Notes: generated by a model from the sequence alone, not told the origin. A stretch of 64,000 bases of DNA from an uncultured Bacilli bacterium (GCA_934098485.1 CAKOOH010000005.1:1-64000), one strand, 5' to 3'; shown: positions 17,851 to 25,510, counted from the stretch's first letter. Program-made: numbers and translations.

Positions 17851-17881
17851 AGAGATAGAAATAAAAAACTATCTCATTTTT
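17851..17881 (+). terminator. Second hairpin with T tract
   Basis: GAGATAG / CTATCTC stem with an AT-rich loop and a T-rich 3' side, just before a promoter. It may back up the terminator at 17806. Confidence 0.45.
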
Positions 17882-17882
17882 A

Positions 17883-17891
17883 TGGTATAAT
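17883..17891 (+). promoter_or_regulatory. Extended -10 promoter
   Basis: TGGTATAAT precedes the small genes at 17935 and 17972 and the hydrolase at 18142. Confidence 0.5.
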
Positions 17892-17971
17892 CGTATATGA
17901 ACAAAGAATTAAATTAAAGAAAGAATGATATTAAATGAAAGTATTATTTATAGGAGCGGCGGTCATAAGCA

Positions 17972-18112
17972 ATGAGTGCTAGAGAAGAATTCCTTCTTTT
18001 AGACAAAGAATTTCAAAAATCAAAGAAAAAATCTAAACTTGAGACTAAAGTATATGATAAATTAAGATTAGAATTATTAAAATATGAAAGTGAAGAAAAT
18101 CTTCCCCATTAA
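17972..18112 (+). CDS. Small charged protein, 46 aa
   Basis: The frame MSAREEFLLLDKEF... is Lys/Glu-rich and helical, ends ENLPH and looks coding by composition. Its AGGAG lies 15 nt upstream, farther than usual. A 15-codon frame starting at 17935 (MKVLFIGAAVISNEC), with ribosome site AAAGAAAG, overlaps its start and stops at 17982, so translation may be coupled to that mini-ORF. Sits 29 bp before the Mbeg1-like gene. Function unknown. Confidence 0.45.
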   Translation: MSAREEFLLLDKEFQKSKKKSKLETKVYDKLRLELLKYESEENLPH

Positions 18113-18141
18113 ATAAGAATTAATAAATAAGAGGTGTTTTA

Positions 18142-19164
18142 ATGTATACAATAATTGATTATTTAAAATTTTATAGTAATGCTTCATTGAATGAAGTTAA
18201 ATGGAATAATATTGATAATCTAATGGCATCCATTATAGTTTATTTACCAGTTCCATCATTTAAAGAAAATAAAAGCATAAAAGAATTATCTGATTATACT
18301 ACAAAAAATGAAGCAGATATTCGTGGTTTCACGGAAACAAAAGCGGTCGAAATATTAAATATTATTAAAAATAGTAAAAGATATAAAAATATTACTATTT
18401 CTAACTTTATTAATATTAAAAATGAAGACTCACAATTTGGTGCTTGTATCATCAAAACTGATCAAGAAAAAATTATTAGTTTTAAAGGTACTGATCGCTC
18501 TTTAATTGGCTGGCTTGAAAACTTTAGACTTATGTATGAATATCCCACTTATACCCAAAATCTAGCCATTAAATATCTAAATGATAATATATCTTTTATG
18601 GATAAAGATATTTATGTAGTTGGTCACTCTAAAGGTGGTAATCTTGCAATGGCAAGTGCCATGGAACTATCTGATTCAAAATTTAATAAGATAAAAAAAG
18701 TTTGTAATTTTGATGGGCCAGGATTTAAAAAACAAGAATATGAAAGTAAGAAATTTAAAAGATTAAAATCAAAACTCTTAAATGTCATTCCGACCGGATC
18801 CATTATTGGTACTATTCTTTATAATGATAACTATAAAGTTGTTTCAAGTAATGAATATGCTTTTGATGAACATCATCCAACATCATGGAAACTATTTGGT
18901 CAATACTTCGTCGAAGGTAAATTATCAGCCATCAGTAAACAATTTCATAAAAATACATCAGATGGATTAGAAACCCTAGATAAAGAAAAACTTAAAAAGA
19001 CTATTGAAACAAGTTTTAAAAGTTTTGAAAAAGAATATTCAAGTGATTTTACCTCAATTTCCTTTAATGACATTAAAAACGTTTATACAAATATGAAAAA
19101 TGTCGATCCCGAAATAAGAGATTATTTATTAGTTTTAATGGAAGAATTAATAAAATATTCATAA
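18142..19164 (+). CDS. Mbeg1-like (DUF2974) alpha/beta-hydrolase-fold protein
   Basis: 340 residues without signal peptide. The nucleophile elbow GHSKGGNLA (about 161-169, Ser163) sits after a FKGTDRS motif and before NFDGPGF, and His occurs in DEHHPTSWK, so a Ser-Asp-His hydrolase is plausible. This order is typical of DUF2974 proteins of Firmicutes, whose substrate is unknown (esterase or lipase inferred). The start follows gaggtgt. It may share the transcript of the 46-residue protein upstream. Confidence 0.8.
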   Translation: MYTIIDYLKFYSNASLNEVKWNNIDNLMASIIVYLPVPSFKENKSIKELSDYTTKNEADIRGFTETKAVEILNIIKNSKRYKNITISNFINIKNEDSQFGACIIKTDQEKIISFKGTDRSLIGWLENFRLMYEYPTYTQNLAIKYLNDNISFMDKDIYVVGHSKGGNLAMASAMELSDSKFNKIKKVCNFDGPGFKKQEYESKKFKRLKSKLLNVIPTGSIIGTILYNDNYKVVSSNEYAFDEHHPTSWKLFGQYFVEGKLSAISKQFHKNTSDGLETLDKEKLKKTIETSFKSFEKEYSSDFTSISFNDIKNVYTNMKNVDPEIRDYLLVLMEELIKYS

Positions 19165-19279
19165 CTCGTTATTCTAGGGTAGCTATAGATTTCTAACTTA
19201 AAAAAATCATAATTTACAAAATAATATAATTGTGTTACATTATTAATGTAAATTATTTAAAGAAAGGAGTGAGATTAAT

Positions 19280-19345
19280 ATGAAAAATTTACAAGTTATA
19301 AATAATGCAGAATTAATCGCAACTCCTAACTTATTAAACTTTTAG
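19280..19345 (+). CDS. Leader peptide, 21 aa
   Basis: A strong ribosome site (aaaggag) precedes an ATG opening a 21-codon frame (MKNLQVINNAELIATPNLLN then F, stop at 19343). Codons for N-N-A-E-L lie on the segment that can pair with the 5' arm of the downstream terminator, the layout of a translated attenuator leader. No extra homology is claimed; the evidence is the ribosome site and the competing hairpins. Confidence 0.55.
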   Translation: MKNLQVINNAELIATPNLLNF

Positions 19346-19398
19346 GAATATTCTTTTATGATAATAAAATTAATTCTGTATTATGCAGAATTTTTTTG
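19302..19398 (+). promoter_or_regulatory. Transcription attenuator (antiterminator/terminator pair)
   Basis: Terminator: AATTCTG (19372-19378) pairs with CAGAATT (19386-19392), followed by a T tract. Antiterminator: 19302-19316 inside the leader peptide frame can pair with 19370-19384 over 15 nt with one wobble, which would free the T tract. Ribosome position on the leader would choose between the two. A 16-nt direct repeat (atgataataaaattaa) occurs at 19358 and again at 19415 across the start of the next gene. Confidence 0.55.
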
Positions 19399-19414
19399 TT
19401 AGGAGGATTTTAAA

Positions 19415-19863
19415 ATGATAATAAAATTAAATTTTATGATAGGGCTGCTCTAGCTATAAAAAATAAAACAAAGAAAGTAGAAATTAGAGCAAATAAAGAT
19501 AATAAAGAACATGATTATAGTAAATTAAAAGAAAATGATATTATAGAGTTTAACAGTAAGAATTTAGGAATATTTTATGTAAAAGTTAAAGAAGTAAATC
19601 ATTATGAAACACTTGAGGAATTATTTACTTTAGAAGGAACAAGATATACAACTTCATCTACTAATAATAAGGAAGAAGCAATCAAAAATGTAAGTAAATT
19701 AGATGGATATGAAGATGCTATTAAGAAAAATGGCGTATACGCTGAATATGTTTTAGTAAATGTATTTGCTTATAATGAAAAAGCGATTAGATTTTATGAT
19801 AGGCATGGATATCATTCAAGAATGTATACAAATATAAAGCAAATAATGAAAGATGGATTATAA
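19415..19863 (+). pseudogene. ASCH-domain protein joined to a GNAT acetyltransferase tail, frameshifted near its start
   Basis: Behind an ideal ribosome site (aggagg) the ATG reads MIIKLNF and then stops at 19451. A shift of one base within the TTTT run near 19432-19435 restores a continuous frame, YDRAALAIKNKTKKVEIRAN, running to the stop at 19861. The first ~115 residues match an ASCH domain (KVEIRANK, LKENDIIEF, FYVKVKEV, GYEDAIKKNGVYA). The last ~40 (VNVFAYNEKAIRFYDRHGYH) match the C-terminal end of GNAT acetyltransferases, whose catalytic core is missing. So it is a mosaic plus a 1-nt deletion; a sequencing error or slippage in the T run would be the benign explanation. Confidence 0.6.
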
Positions 19864-19920
19864 TGATTATAATTAAAGAATTAAAAAAATACTTTTTTAC
19901 ATATTATAATAGGAGAAGTA

Positions 19921-21825
19921 ATGAAAATAATTGAATTAAAAGAAGCAAAAAATAATTGTGGTGGCAAAGCCTATGGATTATATAGGCTAATACAAGCAGG
20001 TATAAATGTACCTGAAGGATTTGTTATTGAAGACTCACAATCATTATCAAACGAAAATATTTCTGAATTAGAAAACAGATTAAAAGAATTAGATAAAAAT
20101 GATAAATTAGCAGTTAGATCTTCAGCATCTAATGAGGATGGAAATATAAAATCATTTGCTGGAATCTTTGAAACAGTATTAAACGTCAAAAATGATATCA
20201 ATGATGTTACAAAATCTATTAAAAAAGTAAATGATAGTGCTAATACTGATAAAACCAAGAATTATTCGAACAACAATTTCCAAATGAATGTCGTAGTGCA
20301 AAAAATGATAAACCCTAAAATATCAGGTATATGTTTTACAAATGTAATTGATTTCTCTGGTAAAAGATGTGTTATGTTTGAATATGTACAAGGAATTGGA
20401 GAAACATTAGTTAGCGGTAAATCAAATTCAAATAGAATAATTGTTAAATATAATAATGATAAATTAGATTATAACCATGCTAGATTAGAAGGAAGTTTAA
20501 TAAACTTTACTGGTTTTGAAGCATTATGTAATTTGATAACTAAAGCAATTAACAACTATGATAAAAATCTAGATATAGAGTGGTGTATAGATGAAAACAA
20601 TGTAGCATATTTATTACAAGCAAGACCCGTAACAAAAGAAATATTTATTGAAAAGAGTAGTGATAGTAATAATACAAATACAATAGTTGCATCAAGAGGA
20701 TGTGTTGAAGCCGAAACATATGTAATTGATTCGAATTTAGACTATGAAAAAGTAAAATATGAAATAGAAAATTTTCCTGAGAATAAAATTTTAGTTTGTG
20801 ATTATACAGAAACATATTATCTTCCAGCAATGAAAAAAGCAAAAGGAATAATCACAAATACAGGCTCAGCTTTATGTCACGCGGCAATAGTATCAAGAGA
20901 ATTAAACATCCCATGTATTGTAGGATATGATAACGCAACAACAAAATTTAAAACCGGAACTCTAATCAAATTAGACGCTAATAACAACTCAATTTCTATA
21001 GGAAATGAAAACATGTTAGTATCAAAGGAATATAAATTAAACTTTGGAGAACTTGATTGTTTTGATAATTACATTGAAATTGTGATAGATAATACAAAGA
21101 TATTTATCGAAAATACATTTGACGGAATATATGTTCATAAACCAGATAGATTAACTAATTCGGAAATTAATGAAATTGAAAAATTTGTTAGAAAAACATT
21201 TGGTCAAGTAGCAATATTTTCATCAGATGAAAATAAATACTTATGGATTAAAGAAGTAAATCGTTTTCATAAATTACCTTATTTTTCAAAATATTATGAA
21301 CATGTAAAAGATAGTGCAAAAAATTTTAATGAATCGAAATTAACTAAAATTCAAAAAAATTTAATTACAATGGCAAGCCAATATTTAACATATAAAAAGA
21401 CATCAAAAGATACAATATTAAATATTTTTATAGATGAAATTATCGCGTCAATAAATGAAATATTAGATGGAATAATCCCCTTTGGATATCCTATGTATGA
21501 ATCTTATGTTCAATCATTACAATTATTAGAAAAAGAAGGAAAAACATATAATGATTTATTTGGACATATTTTATTTAAAAATGAAAAATTAATAAAAATT
21601 CAAAATTTCTTACACGCAGTTTCAAAAATAAAAGACGAAAGCTATCAAATTGTATGGGATATGGGAGGAAATGATCCGGATTATTTTGAAAAAAGAGATG
21701 AAAAAGTAAAACAAATATTAAATAAAAATAATCTTGACGAAGATTTTATGGACATATTTTATGAATTTTATCTTCCTAAATACTATGAAAAATTATTGGA
21801 GATAGTTGAAGAAAACGAATTATAA
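19921..21825 (+). CDS. PEP-synthase/PPDK-like phosphotransferase with an unidentified C-terminal domain
   Basis: 634 residues. Residues 1-240 are the ATP-binding domain of pyruvate-phosphate-dikinase-type enzymes: GGKAYGLYRLIQAG, LAVRSSASNEDG, SFAGIFETVLNV, DIEWCIDENNVAYLLQARPV. Residues about 265-365 are the swivelling phospho-His domain, with His320 in SALCHAAIVSRELNIPCIVG. Residues 370-634 should hold the PEP/pyruvate barrel but show none of its motifs; they are mostly helical and unrecognised. Order ATP-His-acceptor differs from rifampicin phosphotransferase (ATP-substrate-His). It probably phosphorylates a small molecule. Ribosome site aggagaa. Codons are more A-ending (aga, aca, gga) than in neighbouring housekeeping genes, suggesting acquisition. 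Confidence 0.7.
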   Translation: MKIIELKEAKNNCGGKAYGLYRLIQAGINVPEGFVIEDSQSLSNENISELENRLKELDKNDKLAVRSSASNEDGNIKSFAGIFETVLNVKNDINDVTKSIKKVNDSANTDKTKNYSNNNFQMNVVVQKMINPKISGICFTNVIDFSGKRCVMFEYVQGIGETLVSGKSNSNRIIVKYNNDKLDYNHARLEGSLINFTGFEALCNLITKAINNYDKNLDIEWCIDENNVAYLLQARPVTKEIFIEKSSDSNNTNTIVASRGCVEAETYVIDSNLDYEKVKYEIENFPENKILVCDYTETYYLPAMKKAKGIITNTGSALCHAAIVSRELNIPCIVGYDNATTKFKTGTLIKLDANNNSISIGNENMLVSKEYKLNFGELDCFDNYIEIVIDNTKIFIENTFDGIYVHKPDRLTNSEINEIEKFVRKTFGQVAIFSSDENKYLWIKEVNRFHKLPYFSKYYEHVKDSAKNFNESKLTKIQKNLITMASQYLTYKKTSKDTILNIFIDEIIASINEILDGIIPFGYPMYESYVQSLQLLEKEGKTYNDLFGHILFKNEKLIKIQNFLHAVSKIKDESYQIVWDMGGNDPDYFEKRDEKVKQILNKNNLDEDFMDIFYEFYLPKYYEKLLEIVEENEL

Positions 21826-21943
21826 CTTATCAATCACAAATAAAAAATGAAGAAGAAAATTTTTGGTATAATATAAGAAGTATGAATTTACAATTGATTC
21901 AACTTTTAGTTTCGCCAATTAAGCCACTTAGACTATTTATTAA

Positions 21944-22249
21944 AATATAAAACATTGTATATTAAATTTGGACAGCATCTTTAATATTGATACTGTAATA
22001 CCATCTAATTTAACTAAATCATCTTATTATGCTATTTATACCAGAAATGCCCAAAGTGATGATTATACTAATTTAAATTGTTATGTTTTTTACTATTCTA
22101 ATAAAGCAGGTGATAAAAATATCCGAGTAGCTTTTTCCAATAATGGCACTCCAATAAGGGACTATCATTTTGATGAAAGTAGTGCGAAAAACTCAAATAT
22201 TAATAATCATGATTTATTAATTTATCAGTATAAAGGCATTATCAAATAA
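21944..22249 (+). pseudogene. 3' remnant of an exported-protein gene
   Basis: The frame is open from 21944 but lacks an ATG and ribosome site; the only start is a TTG at 21968. The encoded segment (YYAIYTRNAQSDD, VFYYSNKAGDKNIRVAFSN, PIRDYHF, LLIYQYKGII) looks like the C-terminal beta domain of a Firmicutes extracellular protein of the DUF4367 type (from memory, uncertain). It ends prematurely at YQYKGIIK. Most likely a decayed fragment beside the accessory island. Confidence 0.5.
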
Positions 22250-22252
22250 TAA

Positions 22253-22290
22253 AAAAAGTAGTTAATTAGTTTTCTACTTTTTCTTTTTTT
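22253..22290. terminator. Bidirectional terminator
   Basis: Perfect 9-bp stem AAAAAGTAG / CTACTTTTT with T runs on both strands, between the remnant and the convergent small gene, whose stop it overlaps. Confidence 0.65.
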
Positions 22291-22477
22291 TCGCTTTTAA
22301 TTTGGCAATCGCATTTCGAACAAACTGCGCTTGGGTTAATCCTTCTTCTGCAAGTAACATATCAAGTTCTTTCTTTTCTTCTTTTTTTAAATTAATTTTA
22401 AGTGGTGAATAATGTTTTTTCTTATATTCATTTATATACTCATTTTGATTAAATTTCTTTTTTTCGTCTTTAGCCAT
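22274..22477 (-). CDS. Small ribbon-helix-helix-type DNA-binding protein, 67 aa
   Basis: Start MAKDEKKKFNQNEYINEY is chosen because a promoter with 17-bp spacing lies at 22506-22534, inside any longer reading, and AAAGGATGA lies just upstream. The core YSPLKINLKKEEKKELDMLL followed by GLTQAQFVRNAIAKL has the strand-helix-helix pattern of CopG/Arc proteins, ending in a Lys-rich tail. Likely a transcriptional regulator or orphan antitoxin; no toxin partner is adjacent on this strand. Confidence 0.65.
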   Translation of the reverse strand: MAKDEKKKFNQNEYINEYKKKHYSPLKINLKKEEKKELDMLLAEEGLTQAQFVRNAIAKLKAKKKKK

Positions 22478-22492
22478 TTTTAAATCTTCATC

Positions 22493-22545
22493 CTTTCTTT
22501 TCATAAGTATATCACATTGGGAGGGTAGTGTCATTAAAATAATAA
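22493..22545 (+). repeat. 53-bp direct repeat, copy A
   Basis: Identical over 53 bp to 24236-24288 (starts ctttcttttcataag, ends taaaataataa). It contains the minus-strand promoter of the ribbon-helix-helix gene. The two copies bracket the abiE genes. Confidence 0.9.
22506..22534 (-). promoter_or_regulatory. Promoter of the ribbon-helix-helix gene
   Basis: On the minus strand ATGACA and TATACT are 17 bp apart. It lies within the repeat, so copy B at 24236 carries an identical promoter with no gene behind it. Confidence 0.6.
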
Positions 22546-22664
22546 CATCATGGATTGAAACAAAAGGATAAATTTAATATCACTACTAAAAAATAGTTTT
22601 TAAAAAGAGTAATTTTATATTTAAAGTTTTTTTAATGAATGTGAGGTAAAAAAAGTTTTCAAGT

Positions 22665-22692
22665 ACACTTAAATGTGATAAAATTTAAGTGT
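22665..22692 (+). promoter_or_regulatory. Inverted repeat, likely AbiEi operator
   Basis: ACACTTAAAT and ATTTAAGTGT form a perfect 10-bp inverted repeat with an 8-bp spacer, 16 bp before the abiEi ATG. AbiEi antitoxins are known to repress their own promoter by binding inverted repeats. Confidence 0.65.
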
Positions 22693-22707
22693 GAAAGGAA
22701 AAACGAT

Positions 22708-23295
22708 ATGGAATATGAAAATAAAATTTTAAATTTATTTAAAAATGGTTATTTAATTACTAAAAATGTTACCGATAATAATATTCCTAGGATTTACCTT
22801 ACTAAACTTATTAAAGAAAATAAAATAGAAAGAGTAAGTCGTGGAGTATATATTAAAAAGAATGTTTTAGTAGATGAATTTGTCGTATTACAAAGCAAAA
22901 GTAAATATGCCATTTATTCTAATACAACAGCACTTTATTTACATGGACTTTCTAATAGAATTCCTATTAGATATGATATTACAATTAAAAGTGGGTATAA
23001 AGGTTCACTTCAAAAAGAAGATAATGTTAATTTATTTTATACAAAAAACGAATTATTAGATTTAGGAGTTATTAACTATAAACTAAATTCCGGTAATATT
23101 ATTAAAGTTTATGATTTAGATAAAACTATTTGTGACATTATTAAAAATAAAAAGAAAATAGATGCAGAAATTTTTAATAAAGCTATTAGAGAATATTTTT
23201 ATAGTCAAAAGAAAAATACTTTAAAACTATATGAATATGCTAAAAAGATGAATATTTATAATAAGGTAAGAGATACTTTCGAGGTGCTTCAATGA
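22708..23295 (+). CDS. abiEi: AbiEi-type antitoxin/transcriptional regulator
   Basis: ATG 22708 (MEYENKILNLFKNG) follows AAAGGAAAA; the upstream GTG at 22675 lies in the operator. Residues 1-60 form the winged-helix domain (YLITKNVTDNNIPRIYLTKL, then RGVYIKK). The rest carries the family pattern YAIYSNTTALYLHGLSNR, KVYDLDKTICDIIKNK and ADAEIFNKAIREY-like helices. As in type IV toxin-antitoxin systems it neutralises AbiEii without direct contact and represses the operon. Stop TGA overlaps the toxin start by 4 bp. Confidence 0.88.
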   Translation: MEYENKILNLFKNGYLITKNVTDNNIPRIYLTKLIKENKIERVSRGVYIKKNVLVDEFVVLQSKSKYAIYSNTTALYLHGLSNRIPIRYDITIKSGYKGSLQKEDNVNLFYTKNELLDLGVINYKLNSGNIIKVYDLDKTICDIIKNKKKIDAEIFNKAIREYFYSQKKNTLKLYEYAKKMNIYNKVRDTFEVLQ

Positions 23296-24143
23296 TTAAA
23301 AATAGGGATAGTTTAAAAGCAAGAACGTCTAATTTAGCTAATAAAACTAATATTCCTAATAAATATTTAATTCAAAGCTTTATGTTTGAAGCTTTATTAA
23401 AAAGAATATCAATTTCTAAATATAAAGATAAATTTATAATTAAAGGTGGCCTCTTATTATCATCTATCTTTGGTGTAAACTTAAGAAGTACTATGGATTT
23501 AGATACCACTATAAAAGGATTATCACTGGATAGAGAAACCATTATTAAAGTTATTAATGATATTATTAGCATTGAAATAGACGATAATATCAAAATTGAA
23601 ATAGAAAATATTAAAGATATTAGAGAAGAAGAATTATATTCGGGTTTTAATGTCAATTTAAAAGCCGAATTCGATGGTTTGAAAACTAATTTAATGATTG
23701 ATATAACTACAGGAGATGTTATTACTTATAAAGAAGTTGAGTTTAAATATAATACCTTATTTGATAATGAAATCATCAATATTATGACTTATAATTTTGA
23801 AACTATACTAGCAGAAAAATTTGAAACAATAATTAGCAGAAATATAGATAATACTAGAATGAAAGATTATTATGATTTATATATGTTTGTTAATTTAAAA
23901 TGGGATGATATTAATAAGGATACTTTAAGAAAAGCAATTATAAACACCGCTAAAAATCGTAAAACTTTAGATTACATAGATAATGCTAGTAAATATATAG
24001 AATTAATTAGTGATGACTCAAGATTAAAATCTCTTTGGAATAGTTATAAAAGTAATTATGATTATGCAAAAAATATAGAGTTTGAAGATACAATATATGC
24101 TATTAAAACAATTGGCAAAATTGTTACATCAGTCGGAATTTAA
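23292..24143 (+). CDS. abiEii: AbiEii-type nucleotidyltransferase toxin
   Basis: 283 residues. The nucleotidyltransferase motif is intact: KGG at 51-53, SS at 57-58 and RSTMDLD at 65-71, with downstream Asp/Glu residues and YNFETILAEKFETI...RMKDYYDLYMF, typical of the AbiEii/AbiGii family. Such toxins block growth by nucleotide transfer, for example to tRNA, and can abort phage infection. Start ATGA overlaps the antitoxin stop, giving coupled translation. A terminator follows 70 bp later. All catalytic residues appear present, so it should be active. Confidence 0.88.
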   Translation: MIKNRDSLKARTSNLANKTNIPNKYLIQSFMFEALLKRISISKYKDKFIIKGGLLLSSIFGVNLRSTMDLDTTIKGLSLDRETIIKVINDIISIEIDDNIKIEIENIKDIREEELYSGFNVNLKAEFDGLKTNLMIDITTGDVITYKEVEFKYNTLFDNEIINIMTYNFETILAEKFETIISRNIDNTRMKDYYDLYMFVNLKWDDINKDTLRKAIINTAKNRKTLDYIDNASKYIELISDDSRLKSLWNSYKSNYDYAKNIEFEDTIYAIKTIGKIVTSVGI

Positions 24144-24215
24144 GTGGTAAAAAGTGAAACTGGCTAAGAAAGAAACTAAAAACAACCTTCGAATATAAAA
24201 AACATATCATAAAAT

Positions 24216-24245
24216 TAAAGAAGAAACGTAATCTTCTTTCTTTTC
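24216..24245 (+). terminator. Terminator of the abiE operon
   Basis: AAAGAAGA / TCTTCTTT hairpin followed by CTTTT; its 3' part overlaps copy B of the 53-bp repeat. Confidence 0.6.
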
Positions 24246-24288
24246 ATAAGTATATCACATTGGGAGGGTAGTGTCATTAAAATAATAA
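24236..24288 (+). repeat. 53-bp direct repeat, copy B
   Basis: Identical to 22493-22545. It carries a minus-strand promoter that would fire into the abiE terminator hairpin within about 40 nt, so it has no evident gene. Confidence 0.9.
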
Positions 24289-24343
24289 TGTAGTAATTTT
24301 AAAGTATATATATTATTAATATAATGAAAAATACTAAGAATCA

Positions 24344-24352
24344 TGGTATAAT
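24344..24352 (+). promoter_or_regulatory. Extended -10 promoter of the Fic gene
   Basis: TGGTATAAT lies 38 bp before the ATG; -35 is weak. Confidence 0.45.
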
Positions 24353-24390
24353 ATTTCTAATTTAATTTGATAAATAAAGGAGGTATTTAA

Positions 24391-25203
24391 ATGGAAGAAA
24401 TAACCTATAATAAAGTTGAAGATGAAAAAAGCCCCAAAATAAAACAGTTATATTGGGATATTGCCTTTGGTCTTCAAGACGTAGATGGATTAAAGCCATC
24501 TAAATATATGATTGAATTATCAAAAGAACATATAAATGGGCAAAAAACGTATCATGAGGTTAAAGAAGAAATTACCTCTTATTATAAGATAAATTATGAT
24601 AATCATGCTGACGATGATGAAGAAGAAGCTGATGAAGTTTCTATCGCAATATACCAAATACTTAATAATAAATCTTTTAGATTTGATTATTTAACTTTAA
24701 AAAATTATCATCAAAGATTATTTTGTAACTTAAATAAAGAAAAATATAATCCGGGCGTTTTTAGATTGTATAACATAACTAAAGACGAGCCAATTTTAAA
24801 TGGTGATACAGTAAACTATCAATCTTATGATATGATTGAAGAAACTTTAAAATATGATTTTAATGAAGAAGCGGCTCAAAATTATCTTGAGTTTACTGAA
24901 GAACAATTAATAAATCGTATTTGTGAGTTTACATCTAGAATATGGCAAGTACATCCTTTTCAAGAGGGTAATACAAGAACTACAGCTATTTTTATTCAAA
25001 AATATTTAAATAGCATTGGATTTAAAGTAAACAACGAATTATTTAAAGATAATTCCCAATATTTTAGAAATGCTTTAGTAAGAGCAAATTACACAAATTA
25101 TAGTAAAGGCATAAGTGCTGATACCAAATTCCTAAAAATGTTTTTTGAAAATTTATTATTATATAAAAATAATGAATTAAATAATGATGATTTAAAAATA
25201 TAA
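24391..25203 (+). CDS. Fic/DOC family protein with VbhA-like N-terminal helical domain
   Basis: The Fic active site HPFQEGNTR (188-196) is present, with catalytic His188, Glu192 and Arg196. Fic enzymes transfer AMP or other phosphate-containing groups onto proteins. Residues 15-70 (YWDIAFGLQDVDGLKPSKYM, then ELSKEHINGQKTYHEV) resemble the antitoxin-like helical domain fused to or paired with many Fic proteins. The usual inhibitory motif (S/T)xxxE(G/N) reads LQDVDG here, lacking both Ser and Glu. An acidic linker (DDDEEEADE) separates the two parts. Ribosome site aaaggagg. Monocistronic; target unknown. Confidence 0.82.
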   Translation: MEEITYNKVEDEKSPKIKQLYWDIAFGLQDVDGLKPSKYMIELSKEHINGQKTYHEVKEEITSYYKINYDNHADDDEEEADEVSIAIYQILNNKSFRFDYLTLKNYHQRLFCNLNKEKYNPGVFRLYNITKDEPILNGDTVNYQSYDMIEETLKYDFNEEAAQNYLEFTEEQLINRICEFTSRIWQVHPFQEGNTRTTAIFIQKYLNSIGFKVNNELFKDNSQYFRNALVRANYTNYSKGISADTKFLKMFFENLLLYKNNELNNDDLKI

Positions 25204-25256
25204 AAATCACATTTTTCCTTAAATATGCCGAAATTCTCTTTAAATTTTTCTAAATT

Positions 25257-25266
25257 GTGCTATACT
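25257..25266 (+). promoter_or_regulatory. Extended -10 promoter of the T-box/asnS unit
   Basis: TGC TATACT directly upstream of the T-box leader. Confidence 0.6.
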
Positions 25267-25274
25267 AAGTAAGT

Positions 25275-25510
25275 AAATCGAAGAAAAAGACAAGTAAAAT
25301 TTAAACCGGCTTAAAGAGAGTCAAGATATGGTGGAACTTGATAGCACGTTAAATTTGAATAACACTTTGGAGTGATGTATTGAAAACTAGTAAATACATT
25401 CGTATAGATGCGTTAAATCTTAAAGTGATCTACAAATGTAGATAAATTGGGTGGTACCGCGGAATTTAAACAGTGTTTCGTCCCTTGAGGATGATATACT
25501 GTTTTTTATA
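25275..25510 (+). promoter_or_regulatory. T-box riboswitch controlling asnS
   Basis: The leader has the stem I element AGAGAGTC (25315-25322), the T-box core TGGTACCGCG (25452-25461), TTTCGTCCCTT and a terminator (ACAGT 25470 / ACTGT 25498 plus T run). Uncharged tRNA would pair through its anticodon with the specifier and through its CCA end with the T-box bulge, favouring antitermination. The AAC at 25361 is the likely Asn specifier, consistent with the downstream gene. Confidence 0.92.

Noticed and set aside
19415..19453. Programmed -1 frameshift to express the ASCH-GNAT product
   Set aside because: The site A-AAT-TTT lacks a classical X-XXY-YYZ heptamer and I see no strong downstream stem, so a mutation or slippage in the T run is simpler; kept only as a finding to check.
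22478..22534. Longer N-terminus of the ribbon-helix-helix protein
   Set aside because: It would start within the -35 element of its own promoter; the 22477 start has a suitable ribosome site.
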